A stretch of DNA of 64,000 nt, from assembly GCA_003864495.1 (NCBI GenBank), contig ML133436.1, positions 4,258,212 to 4,322,211 of the forward strand. Reading direction: 5' to 3'. Below are positions 1-12,200 of the stretch, piece after piece. This DNA comes from Nemopilema nomurai. Lineage: Eukaryota > Cnidaria > Scyphozoa > Rhizostomeae > Rhizostomatidae. The notes beneath the pieces were generated by a model, which was not told the DNA's origin, searched no databases, and saw only the letters and a program-made list of their open reading frames with translations. The translations under genes and the position numbers were made by a program. How positions within the stretch are numbered: position 1 is the first letter of the stretch; each line of letters begins with the position of its first letter.

Positions 1-571
1 AAAAATACTTATTTGCCACTTAGCTCTATCCATAGCCACATGATGAGAAAAATTCATAGTGATAAATAAACACAAAAATGTTCTCTGAATTGCTGGGGTT
101 AAGGTAGCACACATAGGTTTAGGGGGATGTATGACATGACTGAAGTAGGACTTCCACTCAGAAGCTGATTGCATACTACTAATGAGATGCTGGGCTGTTT
201 TCCAATCCAACTTTAAAACTTGTTATCTACACATGCTGTTCCAAAAGATTCAAAACATGGGGAGATTGATCAGGAACATGACTGTATGTTTTGAAACAGA
301 CCAAGCTATAGGGAATTCCAACTGTAAACCTAACAAAGGCAAAGTAACCTTTTTCCTGAAACTCGTTTTGATCCCAGAGCAAAGGAGAGCAGCTGCACAA
401 AAATCCTACCTCCTTTCCAAACATTAGTATTACTAGAAATGTTTTGGGCACTGGTGCTACTTTTAACAATAATACCTTACTTATTTATTGGTAATAAAAT
501 AGCTCAAGACAACTGAAATTGACTCATAGAACAAGCTGATATCGAAATAAGTATGCAAGTCTAGTACATAC

Positions 572-1897
572 CAGCATAGTTAAGATCTGGGTGTTTTGGG
601 AAGAAATGCTTGCGAAGATATTGTGGACATTCCAAATACTGGAGAATCCTTGCTAACAGAACATTGGGATCCGTTGCCTTTGTGGATCCTTTGAAGCCAG
701 ACTTAGTCTCCTTTACTGCTGCCTCATTAAACACAATCACCTCATCAATGTTGAATATGACAAGTGATCTTGCAATCTGAAATTCAATTCAGTCTACTTA
801 GTCTTTAGTCATATACTTATTTTTAGTTGATTATTCAGTCTTTCTTAAAATCAAAATCTCATTCATGACATATATAAAAATGTGGCATTGATATACCTGT
901 CCAGCCAAGTATGAACGAAGCTCTGGTGACTGGGCATTCTCCAGAATAGAACCAGGTAGTGCAACACTGATTGTGTATGGTCGGCCTAAAATTAAATGCA
1001 ATGTTCATAGCTTGCTAGTTCTTAACTCATATACTTGTCTATATGACCATAGGAGCAAGTCTCTAAATTTTACCCAAATTGAGTGACTCAGAAATAACAG
1101 ATGATATAAAACTTTAGCTAATCACAATTATTGTTCGAAAACATAAAAACTTCTCTTAAAAACCTATGAATAAAACCACATGTAAACTCCAACCCAATTT
1201 TTAAGGCCTCTAAATTGAGAAAAAAATTTTTTGGTCTAATACTTAATCGTTGAAAATATTTTCAAAAATTCATGAATTTCTTCTTCTTTTCCAGAAAGTC
1301 TAAAGTTTAACACGCAAATTGTAAGGGATTAATTATGGAGCTAAAAGCCAACCTATATTTTGGGCTTCCTTTGACCCATCATCTGGGTTCTCTACACATG
1401 GCTTTTCATCCTTCTTTTGTTCCTTTTTTCTCTTTGAGCCATCATCACCTTAGGGAAACAATAAATAAAACAGTGTCAGTTGTTTTCAATTTCAAGCAAA
1501 TTCATAGTCAATGTTCATTGAGTAAATTATGCTCACAGCACTTGATAGCTGATTTTGAAATTTGCAACAAGTGGGTGCCAAGCAACAAAATGTCCTCTGT
1601 CAAGGATCAGCATGAAGGTTAGAGTCTGATGATAATCGGTGTGTTGATCAAATAGCGAATTAGGACAATCCTGAGAGGATAATCTGATTAACCTCATGTC
1701 ATACAGGTCAAGGATTTTTTTGACTGCATCAACGAGTCACAAATTGGTTAGGGTCAGGGATCGCTCTGCTGAATATATGACATCTAGCAAAACAAGGTAC
1801 CTCTCCGAATTGTCCAAATTCGCTGATCAAATAGCATAAAGCAAGATATCTCACAAACCGACTTACTATTATTTTGTTTTGATTTAATTCTCTTCAT
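572..1897 (-). CDS. SPOUT1: SPOUT1 (CENP-32/C9orf114) RNA methyltransferase, 5' part
   Basis: Four exons on the minus strand are at 1867-1897, 1353-1448, 897-985 and 572-776. All borders are GT..AG and phases agree; the last exon ends in phase 1 at a GT donor, so the gene continues beyond the left edge. The start ATG at 1897 has an in-frame TGA just upstream. Exons 1 and 2 give a short lysine-rich leader, as in the animal family. Exon 3 encodes GRPYTISVALPGSILENAQ and exon 4 contains LARILQYLECPQYLRKHFFP, both hallmark stretches of the SPOUT-domain methyltransferase known in vertebrates as SPOUT1/CENP-32, which associates with mitotic spindle and centrosomes. The C-terminal part of the SPOUT fold lies outside the window. 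Identity is from recalled family sequence; function is by homology. Confidence 0.93.
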
Positions 1898-3289
1898 TTT
1901 TCAAAGAAAGATTCTTAAATGTGAATCACACAAAGCACTCTGGAAAGAAAAAGGTTTTGTGTTAAAAATATAACAATTTTAAGATAACAAAAAACACCTT
2001 TTAGGGCATTAAAAGTTTTGATGAACTTTCCACAAGTTTTCCATTATTTGAAGGCCACCTCTTTCTGCAAGTTTGTTTGCTTGAGTTTTAAGATTGGTTT
2101 TTTCTCTTCAACTATGAATCTTCACAAGTGCACACTACAATCATTGCAAGAAATCTGATGATATCTCTGTGAAGTTTAAAGGGACATCCACAGAATTTCT
2201 CACTAGTTTAGTGGCATTTAAGTGCACCAATGACAATGTTTTTTTCCAAAACAGAGCTGTGTGGGTTTTCACTTTGAAGCTTGTTTTGGAATAATAATAA
2301 CTAACAAAGTAACAGCCCTCCCATTCCATGTTACCAAGCATGGTTTTCAAGTTGATCAAAATTTTCTCTTTACTTAGAAAAATCATTGGATTTATAGATA
2401 GTTGCTTGTGAGCTCATCAAGGCTTTGTAAAATTTGTCTCCAGTGCCAAAGCTACACCTCTGGAACGTGTTCGTTTTATTGTATGATGGATGACTCATTA
2501 TTTATACTTTCTAATACGCCTTGGAAGAAATAAAGGTTAAGAAAGGCCCCCTTCTACAATAACATCCGGCGGCATTTTGCATCCGATCGGCTGTCATAAC
2601 CGAAAATTGACCCCAAGACTTGCCAAGTGAATCATAGAAAAAAGCCTTCCTGGATCATTAAAATCGGTGCCCGCAGTTGCCCCTACCTTTTCCAAAACAT
2701 CCTTGATGATCAGATCGATGCCCTAACAATTTCTTCACGTGTTGCTGTCCTTCTTTGCGGCCTCGCTTTGACGACAAATAGCGAGTCTGAGGCCGCACCT
2801 AAGGCATTGAAAGGCTCTATTAACGAATACCCCTCTCTATTAAGCCCCCTCCCTTTCATTAGCCAAGAATGCCAAAAGGCTAAATGTAAGAATTTAGTGT
2901 CAGCTTTTAATTTTGTTCATATTTCATACTTCAAATTTCTATATTCAAATGAGTAAGATTACATGGGCTCTGACCCAGGTTGGAAAGTGGAGGGGCCAAG
3001 GGAGATTTTAACAACTATAACGAAAGCTGTTTAAAAAAGCTCTATTGTTTTACAAAAAAGTGAGGCCGCCAAGGTCCCCCCCTTCGTCGGAGGCCCTGGA
3101 TTAAGGGCGTTCTTCGTCAGTTGTGCCTATAATGTCCCTAACATCCTTCACAATAGACAAGTCAGAGTCGAAGCGGATAGTCTTTTTGAGAATATTTGTA
3201 TCGCATTTCTTTAGCAAAAGATTGAATAAAGAAATGCTCAAAGCATTTTACTTTAACTTTAAAAAGCAAACTCTCTAATAAGCCTCTCC
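1898..3289. other. Intergenic: SPOUT1 upstream and left flank of the satellite
   Basis: No exon could be supported here. The first few hundred bases should hold the SPOUT1 promoter. An open frame at 2627-2956 on the plus strand has no recognisable homology, no splice context and ordinary composition. From about 2950 to 3290 the sequence has GC-rich patches and a short C run near 3078, looking like degraded repeat DNA before the satellite begins. Confidence 0.5.
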
Positions 3290-6200
3290 TCATTCAGGCT
3301 TGCCTTGCCTTTTTGGGCAGCTTCGAGCGTAAAGTTAGAAGCTTCATAACTTTCGTAAAACAGTTCGTATGAACTTGCCCAAACATTTATATGCTGTATA
3401 TGTTATGCTCTTTGAAAGCAAGTACTATTTGAAAAATAAAAATTTCGATGGAAAGTTGATGTTTTTGCAAGGCTATAGCCTTGTCATTTTGGGCAGTTTC
3501 GAGTGTGAAGTTTGAAGCTTCATAACTTTCGAAAAACAGTTCGTATGAACATGCCCAACACATTTATATGCTGTATATGTTATGCTCTTTGAAAGCAAGT
3601 GCTATTTGGTAAAAAAAAATTTCGACGGAAAGTTGCTGTTTTTGCAAGGCTATAGCCTTGCCTTTTTGGGAAGTTTCGAGCGTGAAGTTAGAATCTTCAT
3701 AACTTTCGAAAAACAGATCGTATGAACTTGCCCAACACATTTATATGCTGTATATGTTATGCTCTTTGAAAGCAAGTACTATTTGAAAATAAAATTTCGA
3801 TGGAAAGTTGCTGTTTTTGCAAGGCTATAGCCTTGCCTTTTGGGCAGTTTCGAGCGTGAAGTTTGAAGCTTCATAACTTTCGAAAAACAGTTCGTATGAA
3901 CATGCCCAACACATTTATATGCTGTATATGTTATGCTCTTTGAAAGCAAGTGCTATTTGGTAAAAAATAATTTCGATGGAAAGTTGCTGTTTTTGCAAGG
4001 CTATAGCCTTGCCTTTTTGGGCAGTTTCGAGCGTGAAGTTAGAAGCTTCATAACTTTCGAAAAACAGTTCGTATGAACATGCCCAACACATTTATATGCT
4101 GTATATGTTATGCTCTTTGAAAGCAAGTACTATTTGAAAAATAAAAATTTCGATGGAAAGTTGCTGTTTTTGCAAGGCTATAGCCTTGCCTTTTTGGGCA
4201 GTTTCGAGCGTGAAGTTTGAAGCTTCATAACTTTCGAAAAACAGTTCGTATGAACATGCCCAACACATTTATATGCTGTATATGTTATGCTCTTTGAAAG
4301 CAAGTACTATTTGAAAAATAAAAATTTCGATGGAAAGTTGCTGTTTTTGCAAGGCTATAGCCTTGCCTTTTTGGGCAGTTTCGAGCGTGAAGTTTGAAGC
4401 TTCATAACTTTCGAAAAACAGTTCGTATGAACATGCCCAACACATTTATATGCTGTATATGTTATGCTCTTTGAAAGCAAGTACTATTTGAAAAATAAAA
4501 ATTTCGATGGAAAGTTGCTGTTTTTGCAAGGCTATAGCCTTGCCTTTTTGGGCAGTTTCGAGCGTGAAGTTAGAAGCTTCATAACTTTCGAAAAACAGTT
4601 CGTATGAACATGCCCAACACATTTATATGCTGTATATGTTATGCTCTTTGAAAGCAAGTACTATTTGAAAAATAAAAATTTCGATGGAAAGTTGCTGTTT
4701 TTGCAAGGCTATAGCCTTGCCTTTTTGGGCAGTTTCGAGCGTGAAGTTTGAAGCTTCATAACTTTCGAAAAACAGTTCGTATGAACATGCCCAACACATT
4801 TATATGCTGTATATGTTATGCTCTTTGAAAGCAAGTGCTATTTGGTAAAAAATAATTTCGATGGAAAGTTGCTGTTTTTGCAAGGCTATAGCCTTGCCTT
4901 TTTGGGAAGTTTCGAGCGTGAAGTTTGAAGCTTCATAACTTTCGAAAAACAGATCGTATGAACATGCCCAACACATTTATATGCTTATATGTTATGCTCT
5001 TTGAAAGCAAGTACTATTTAAAAATAAAATTTCGATGGAAAGTTGCTGTTTTTGCAAGGCTATAGCCTTGCCTTTTTGGGCAGTTTCGAGCGTGAAGTTT
5101 GAAGCTTCATAACTTTCGAAAAACAGTTCGTATGAACATGCCCAACACATTTTATGCTGTATATGTTATGCTCTTTGAAAGCAAGTACTATTTGAAAAAT
5201 AAAAATTTCGATGGAAAGTTGCTGTTTTTGCAAGGCTATAGCCTTGCCTTTTTGGGCAGTTTCGAGCGTGAAGTTTGAAGCTTCATAACTTTCGAAAAAC
5301 AGTTCGTATGAACATGCCCAACACATTTATATGCTTTATATGTTATGCTCTTTGAAAGCAAGTACTATTTGAAAAAAAAATTTCGATGGAAATTTGCTGT
5401 TTTTGCAAGGCTATAGCCTTGCCTTTTTGGGCAGTTTCGAGCGTGAAGTTAGAAGCTTCATAACTTTCGAAAAACAGTTCGTATGAACATGCCCAACACA
5501 TTTATATGCTTATATGTTATGCTCTTTGAAAGCAAGTACTATTTGAAAAATAAAAATTTCGATGGAAAGTTGCTGTTTTTGCAAGGCTATAGCCTTGCCT
5601 TTTTGGGTTTGAGCGTGAAGTTTGAAGCTTCATAACTTTCGAAAAACAGTTCGTATGAACATGCCCAACACATTTATATGCTGTATATGTTATGCTCTTT
5701 GAAAGCAAGTACTATTTGAAAAATAAAAATTTCGATGGAAAGTTGCTGTTTTTGCAAGGCTATAGCCTTGCCTTTTTGGGCAGTTTCGAGCGTGAAGTTT
5801 GAAGCTTCATAACTTTCGAAAAACAGTTCGTATGAACATGCCCAACACATTTATATGCTGTATATGTTATGCTCTTTGAAAGCAAGTACTATTTGAAAAA
5901 TAAAAATTTCGATGGAAAGTTGCTGTTTTTGCAAGGCTATAGCCTTGCCTTTTTGGGCTGTTTCGAGCGTGAAGTTTGAAGCTTCATAACTTTCGAAAAA
6001 CAGTTCGTATGAACATGCCCAACACATTTATATGCTGTATATGTTATGCTCTTTGAAAGCAAGTACTATTTGAAAAATAAAAATTTCGATGGAAAGTTGC
6101 TGTTTTTGCAAGGCTATAATAGCCTTGCCTTTTTGGGCTGTTTCGAGCGTGAAGTTTGAAGCTTCATAACTTTCGAAAAACAGTCGTATGAACATGCCCA

Positions 6201-9200
6201 ACACATTTATATGCTGTATATGTTATGCTCTTTGAAAGCAAGTACTATTTGAAAAATAAAAATTTCGATGGAAAGTTGCTGTTTTTGCAAGGCTATAGCC
6301 TTGCCTTTTTGGGCAGTTTCGAGCGTGAAGTTTGAAGCTTCATAACTTTCGAAAAACAGTTCGTATGAACATGCCCAACACATTTATATGCTTATATGTT
6401 ATGCTCTTTGAAAGCAAGTACTATTTGAAAAATAAAAATTTCGATGGAAAGTTGCTGTTTTTGCAAGGCTATAGCCTTGCCTTTTTGGGCAGTTTCGAGC
6501 GTGAAGTTTGAAGCTTCATAACTTTCGAAAAACAGTTCGTATGAACATGCCCAACACATTTATATGCTGTATATGTTATGCTCTTTGAAAGCAAGTACTA
6601 TTTGAAAAATAAAAATTTCGATGGAAAGTTGCTGTTTTTGCAAGGCTATAATAGCCTTGCCTTTTTGGGTGTTTCGAGCGTGAAGTTTGAAGCTTCATAA
6701 CTTTCGAAAAACAGTTCGTATGAACATGCCCAACACATTTATATGCTTATATGTTATGCTCTTTGAAAGCAAGTACTATTTGAAAAATAAAAATTTCGAT
6801 GGAAAGTTGCTGTTTTTGCAAGGCTATAGCCTTGCCTTTTGGGCAGTTTCGAGCGTGAAGTTAGAAGCTTCATAACTTTCGAAAAACAGTTCGTATGAAC
6901 ATGCCCAACACATTTATATGCTGTATATGTTATGCTCTTTGAAAGCAAGTACTATTTGAAAAATAAAAATTTCGATGGAAAGTTGCTGTTTTTGCAAGGC
7001 TATAATAGCCTTGCCTTTTTGGGCTGTTCGAGCGTGAAGTTTGAAGCTTCATAACTTTCGAAAAACAGTTCGTATGAACATGCCCAACACATTTATATGC
7101 TTATATGTATGCTCTTTGAAAGCAAGTACTATTTGAAAAATAAAAATTTCGATGGAAAGTTGCTGTTTTTGCAAGGCTATAGCCTTGCCTTTTTGGGCAG
7201 TTTCGAGCGTGAAGTTTGAAGCTTCATAACTTTCGAAAAACAGTTCGTATGAACATGCCCAACACATTTATATGCTTTATATGTTATGCTCTTTGAAAGC
7301 AAGTACTATTTGAAAAATAAAAATTTCGATGGAAAGTTGCTGTTTTTGCAAGGCTATAGCCTTGCCTTTTTGGCAGTTTCGAGCGTGAAGTTTGAAGCTT
7401 CATAACTTTCGAAAAACAGTTCGTATGAACATGCCCAACACATTTATATGCTTATATGTTATGCTCTTTGAAAGCAAGTACTATTTGAAAAATAAAAATT
7501 TCGATGGAAAGTTGCTGTTTTTGCAAGGCTATAGCCTTGCCTTTTTGGGCAGTTTCGAGCGTGAAGTTTGAAGCTTCATAACTTTCGAAAAACAGTTCGT
7601 ATGAACATGCCCAACACATTTATATGCTGTATATGTTATGCTCTTTGAAAGCAAGTACTATTTGAAAAATAAAAATTTCGATGGAAAGTTGCTGTTTTTG
7701 CAAGGCTATAGCCTTGCCTTTTTGGGCTGTTTCGAGCGTGAAGTTTGAAGCTTCATAACTTTCGAAAAACAGTTCGTATGAACATGCCCAACACATTTAT
7801 ATGCTTTATATGTTATGCTCTTTGAAAGCAAGTACTATTTGAAAAATAAAATTTCGATGGAAAGTTGCTGTTTTTGCAAGGCTATAGCCTTGCCTTTTTG
7901 GGCTGTTTCGAGCGTGAAGTTTGAAGCTTCATAACTTTCGAAAAACAGTTCGTATGAACATGCCCAACACATTTATATGCTTATATGTTATGCTCTTTGA
8001 AAGCAAGTACTATTTGAAAAATAAAAATTTCGATGGAAAGTTGCTGTTTTTGCAAGGCTATAGTAGCCTTGCCTTTTTGGGAGTTTCGAGCGTGAAGTTT
8101 GAAGCTTCATAACTTTCGAAAAACAGTTCGTATGAACATGCCCAACACATTTATATGCTTTATATGTTATGCTCTTTGAAAGCAAGTACTATTTGAAAAT
8201 AAAAATTTCGATGGAAAGTTGCTGTTTTTGCAAGGCTATAGCCTTGCCTTTTTGGGCAGTTTCGAGCGTGAAGTTAGAAGCTTCATAACTTTCGAAAAAC
8301 AGTTCGTATGAACATGCCCAACACATTTATATGCTGTATATGTTATGCTCTTTGAAAGCAAGTACTATTTGAAAAATAAAAATTTCGATGGAAAGTTGCT
8401 GTTTTTGCAAGGCTATAGCCTTGCCTTTTTGGGCAGTTTCGAGCGTGAAGTTAGAAGCTTCATAACTTTCGAAAAAAGTTCGTATGAACATGCCCAACAC
8501 ATTTATATGCTGTATATGTTATGCTCTTTGAAAGCAAGTACTATTTGAAAAAAAAAATTTCGATGGAAAGTTGCTGTTTTTGCAAGGCTATAGCCTTGCC
8601 TTTTTGGGCATGTTTCGAGCGTGAAGTTAGAAGCTTCATAACTTTCGAAAAAGTTCGTATGAACATGCCCAACACATTTATATGCTTTATATGTATGCTC
8701 TTTGAAAGCAAGTACTATTTGAAAAAAAAATTTCGATGGAAAGTTGCTGTTTTTGCAAGGCTATAGCCTTGCCTTTTTGGCAGTTTCGAGCGTGAAGTTT
8801 GAAGCTTCATAACTTTCGAAAAACAGTTCGTATGAACATGCCCAACACATTTATATGCTGTATATGTTATGCTCTTTGAAAGCAAGTACTATTTGAAAAA
8901 AAAAATTTCGATGGAAAGTTGCTGTTTTTGTAAGGCTATAATAGCCTTGCCTTTTTGGGCAGTTTCGAGCGTGAAGTTTGAAGCTTCATAACTTTCGAAA
9001 AACAGTTCGTATGAACATGCCCAACACATTTATATGCTGTATATGTTATGCTCTTTGAAAGCAAGTACTATTTGAAAAATAAAAATTTCGATGGAAAGTT
9101 GCTGTTTTTGCAAGGCTATAGCCTTGCCTTTTTGGGCAGTTTCGAGCGTGAAGTTTGAAGCTTCATAACTTTCGAAAAACAGTTCGTATGAACATGCCCA

Positions 9201-12200
9201 ACACATTTATATGCTGTATATGTTATGCTCTTTGAAAGCAAGTACTATTTGAAAAATAAAAATTTCGATGGAAAGTTGCTGTTTTTGCAAGGCTATAGCC
9301 TTGCCTTTTTGGGCAGTTTCGAGCGTGAAGTTTGAAGCTTCATAACTTTCAAAAAACAGATCGTATGAACATGCCCAACACATTTATATGCTGTATATGT
9401 TATGCTCTTTGAAAGCAAGTACTATTTGAAAAAAAAATTTCGATGGAAAGTTGCTGTTTTTGCAAGGCTATAGCCTTGCCTTTTTGGGCAGTTTCGAGCG
9501 TGAAGTTTGAAGCTTCATAACTTTCGAAAAACAGTCGTATGAACTGCCCAACACATTTATATGCTGTATATGTTATGCTCTTTGAAAGCAAGTGCTATTT
9601 GAAAAATAAAAATTTCGATGGAAAGTTGCTGTTTTTGCAAGGCTATAGCCTTGCCTTTTTGGCAGTTTCGAGCGTGAAGTTTGAAGCTTCATAACTTTCG
9701 AAAACAGTTCGTATGAACATGCCCAACACATTTATATGCTGTATATGTTATGCTCTTTGAAAAGCAAGTACTATTTGAAAATAAAATTTCGATGGAAAGT
9801 TGCTGTTTTTGTAAGGCTATATAGCCTTGCCTTTTTGGGCAGTTTCGAGCGTGAAGTTTGAAGCTTCATAACTTTCGAAAAACAGATCGTATGAACATGC
9901 CCAACACATTTATATGCTGTATATGTTATGCTCTTTGAAAGCAAGTACTATTTGAAAAATAAAAATTTCGATGGAAAGTTGCTGTTTTTGTAAGGCTATA
10001 GCCTTGCCTTTTTGGGCAGTTTCGAGCGTGAAGTTTGAAGCTTCATAACTTTCGAAAAACATCGTATGAACATGCCCAACACATTTATATGCTGTATATG
10101 TTATGCTCTTTGAAAGCAAGTACTATTTGAAAAATAAAAATTTCGATGGAAAGTTGCTGTTTTTGCAAGGCTATAGCCTTGCCTTTTTGGGCAGTTTCGA
10201 GCGTGAAGTTTGAAGCTTCATAACTTTCGAAAAACAGTTCGTATGAACATGCCCAACACATTTATATGCTGTATATGTTATGCTCTTTGAAAGCAAGTAC
10301 TATTTGAAAAAAAAAATTTCGATGGAAAGTTGCTGTTTTTGCAAGGCTATAGCCTTGCCTTTTTGGCAGTTTCGAGCGTGAAGTTTGAAGCTTCATAACT
10401 TTCGAAAAACAGTTCGTATGAACATGCCCAACACATTTATATGCTGTATATGTTATGCTCTTTGAAAGCAAGTACTATTTGAAAAATAAAAATTTCGATG
10501 GAAAGTTGCTGTTTTTGCAAGGCTATAGCCTTGCCTTTTTGGGCAGTTTCGAGCGTGAAGTTTGAAGCTTCATAACTTTCGAAAAACAGTTCGTATGAAC
10601 ATGCCCAACACATTTATATGCTGTATATGTTATGCTCTTTGAAAGCAAGTACTATTTGAAAAAAAAAATTTCGATGGAAAGTTGCTGTTTTTGCAAGGCT
10701 ATAGCCTTGCCTTTTTGGGCAGTTTCGAGCGTGAAGTTTGAAGCTTCATAACTTTCGAAAAACAGTTCGTATGAACATGCCCAACACATTTATATGCTGT
10801 ATATGTTATGCTCTTTGAAAGCAAGTACTATTTGAAAAATAAAAATTTCGATGGAAAGTTGCTGTTTTTGCAAGGCTATAGCCTTGCCTTTTTGGGCAGT
10901 TTCGAGCGTGAAGTTTGAAGCTTCATAACTTTCGAAAAACAGTTCGTATGAACATGCCCAACACATTTATATGCTGTATATGTTATGCTCTTTGAAAGCA
11001 AGTACTATTTGAAAAATAAAAATTTCGATGGAAAGTTGCTGTTTTTGCAAGGCTATAGCCTTGCCTTTTTGGGCAGTTTCGAGCGTGAAGTTTGAAGCTT
11101 CATAACTTTCGAAAAACAGTTCGTATGAACATGCCCAACACATTTATATGCTGTATATGTTATGCTCTTTGAAAGCAAGTACTATTTGAAAAATAAAAAT
11201 TTCGATGGAAAGTTGCTGTTTTTGCAAGGCTATAGCCTTGCCTTTTTGGCATTTCGAGCGTGAAGTTTGAAGCTTCATAACTTTCGAAAAACAGTTCGTA
11301 TGAACATGCCCAACACATTTATATGCTGTATATGTTATGCTCTTTGAAAGCAAGTACTATTTGAAAAATAAAAATTTCGATGGAAAGTTGCTGTTTTTGC
11401 AAGGCTATAGCCTTGCCTTTTTGGGCAGTTTCGAGCGTGAAGTTTGAAGCTTCATAACTTTCGAAAAACAGTTCGTATGAACATGCCCAACACATTTATA
11501 TGCTGTATATGTTATGCTCTTTGAAAGCAAGTACTATTTGAAAAATAAAAATTTCGATGGAAAGTTGCTGTTTTTGCAAGGCTATAGCCTTGCCTTTTTG
11601 GGCAGTTTCGAGCGTGAAGTTTGAAGCTTCATAACTTTCGAAAAACAGTTCGTATGAACATGCCCAACACATTTATATGCTGTATATGTTATGCTCTTTG
11701 AAAGCAAGTACTATTTGAAAAATAAAAATTTCGATGGAAAGTTGCTGTTTTTGCAAGGCTATAGCCTTGCCTTTTTGGGCAGTTTCGAGCGTGAAGTTTG
11801 AAGCTTCATAACTTTCGAAAAACATCGTATGAACATGCCCAACACATTTATATGCTGTATATGTTATGCTCTTTGAAAGCAAGTACTATTTGAAAAATAA
11901 AAATTTCGATGGAAAGTTGCTGTTTTTGCAAGGCTATAGCCTTGCCTTTTTGGGCAGTTTCGAGCGTGAAGTTTGAAGCTTCATAACTTTCGAAAAACAG
12001 TTCGTATGAACATGCCCAACACATTTATATGCTGTATATGTTATGCTCTTTGAAAGCAAGTACTATTTGAAAAATAAAAATTTCGATGGAAAGTTGCTGT
12101 TTTTGCAAGGCTATAGCCTTGCCTTTTTGGGCAGTTTCGAGCGTGAAGTTTGAAGCTTCATAACTTTCGAAAAACAGTTCGTATGAACATGCCCAACACA

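Noticed and set aside
227..469. 80-aa minus-strand frame within the SPOUT1 region
   Set aside because: It does not resemble the remaining SPOUT1 sequence and lacks suitable splice borders; treated as intron.
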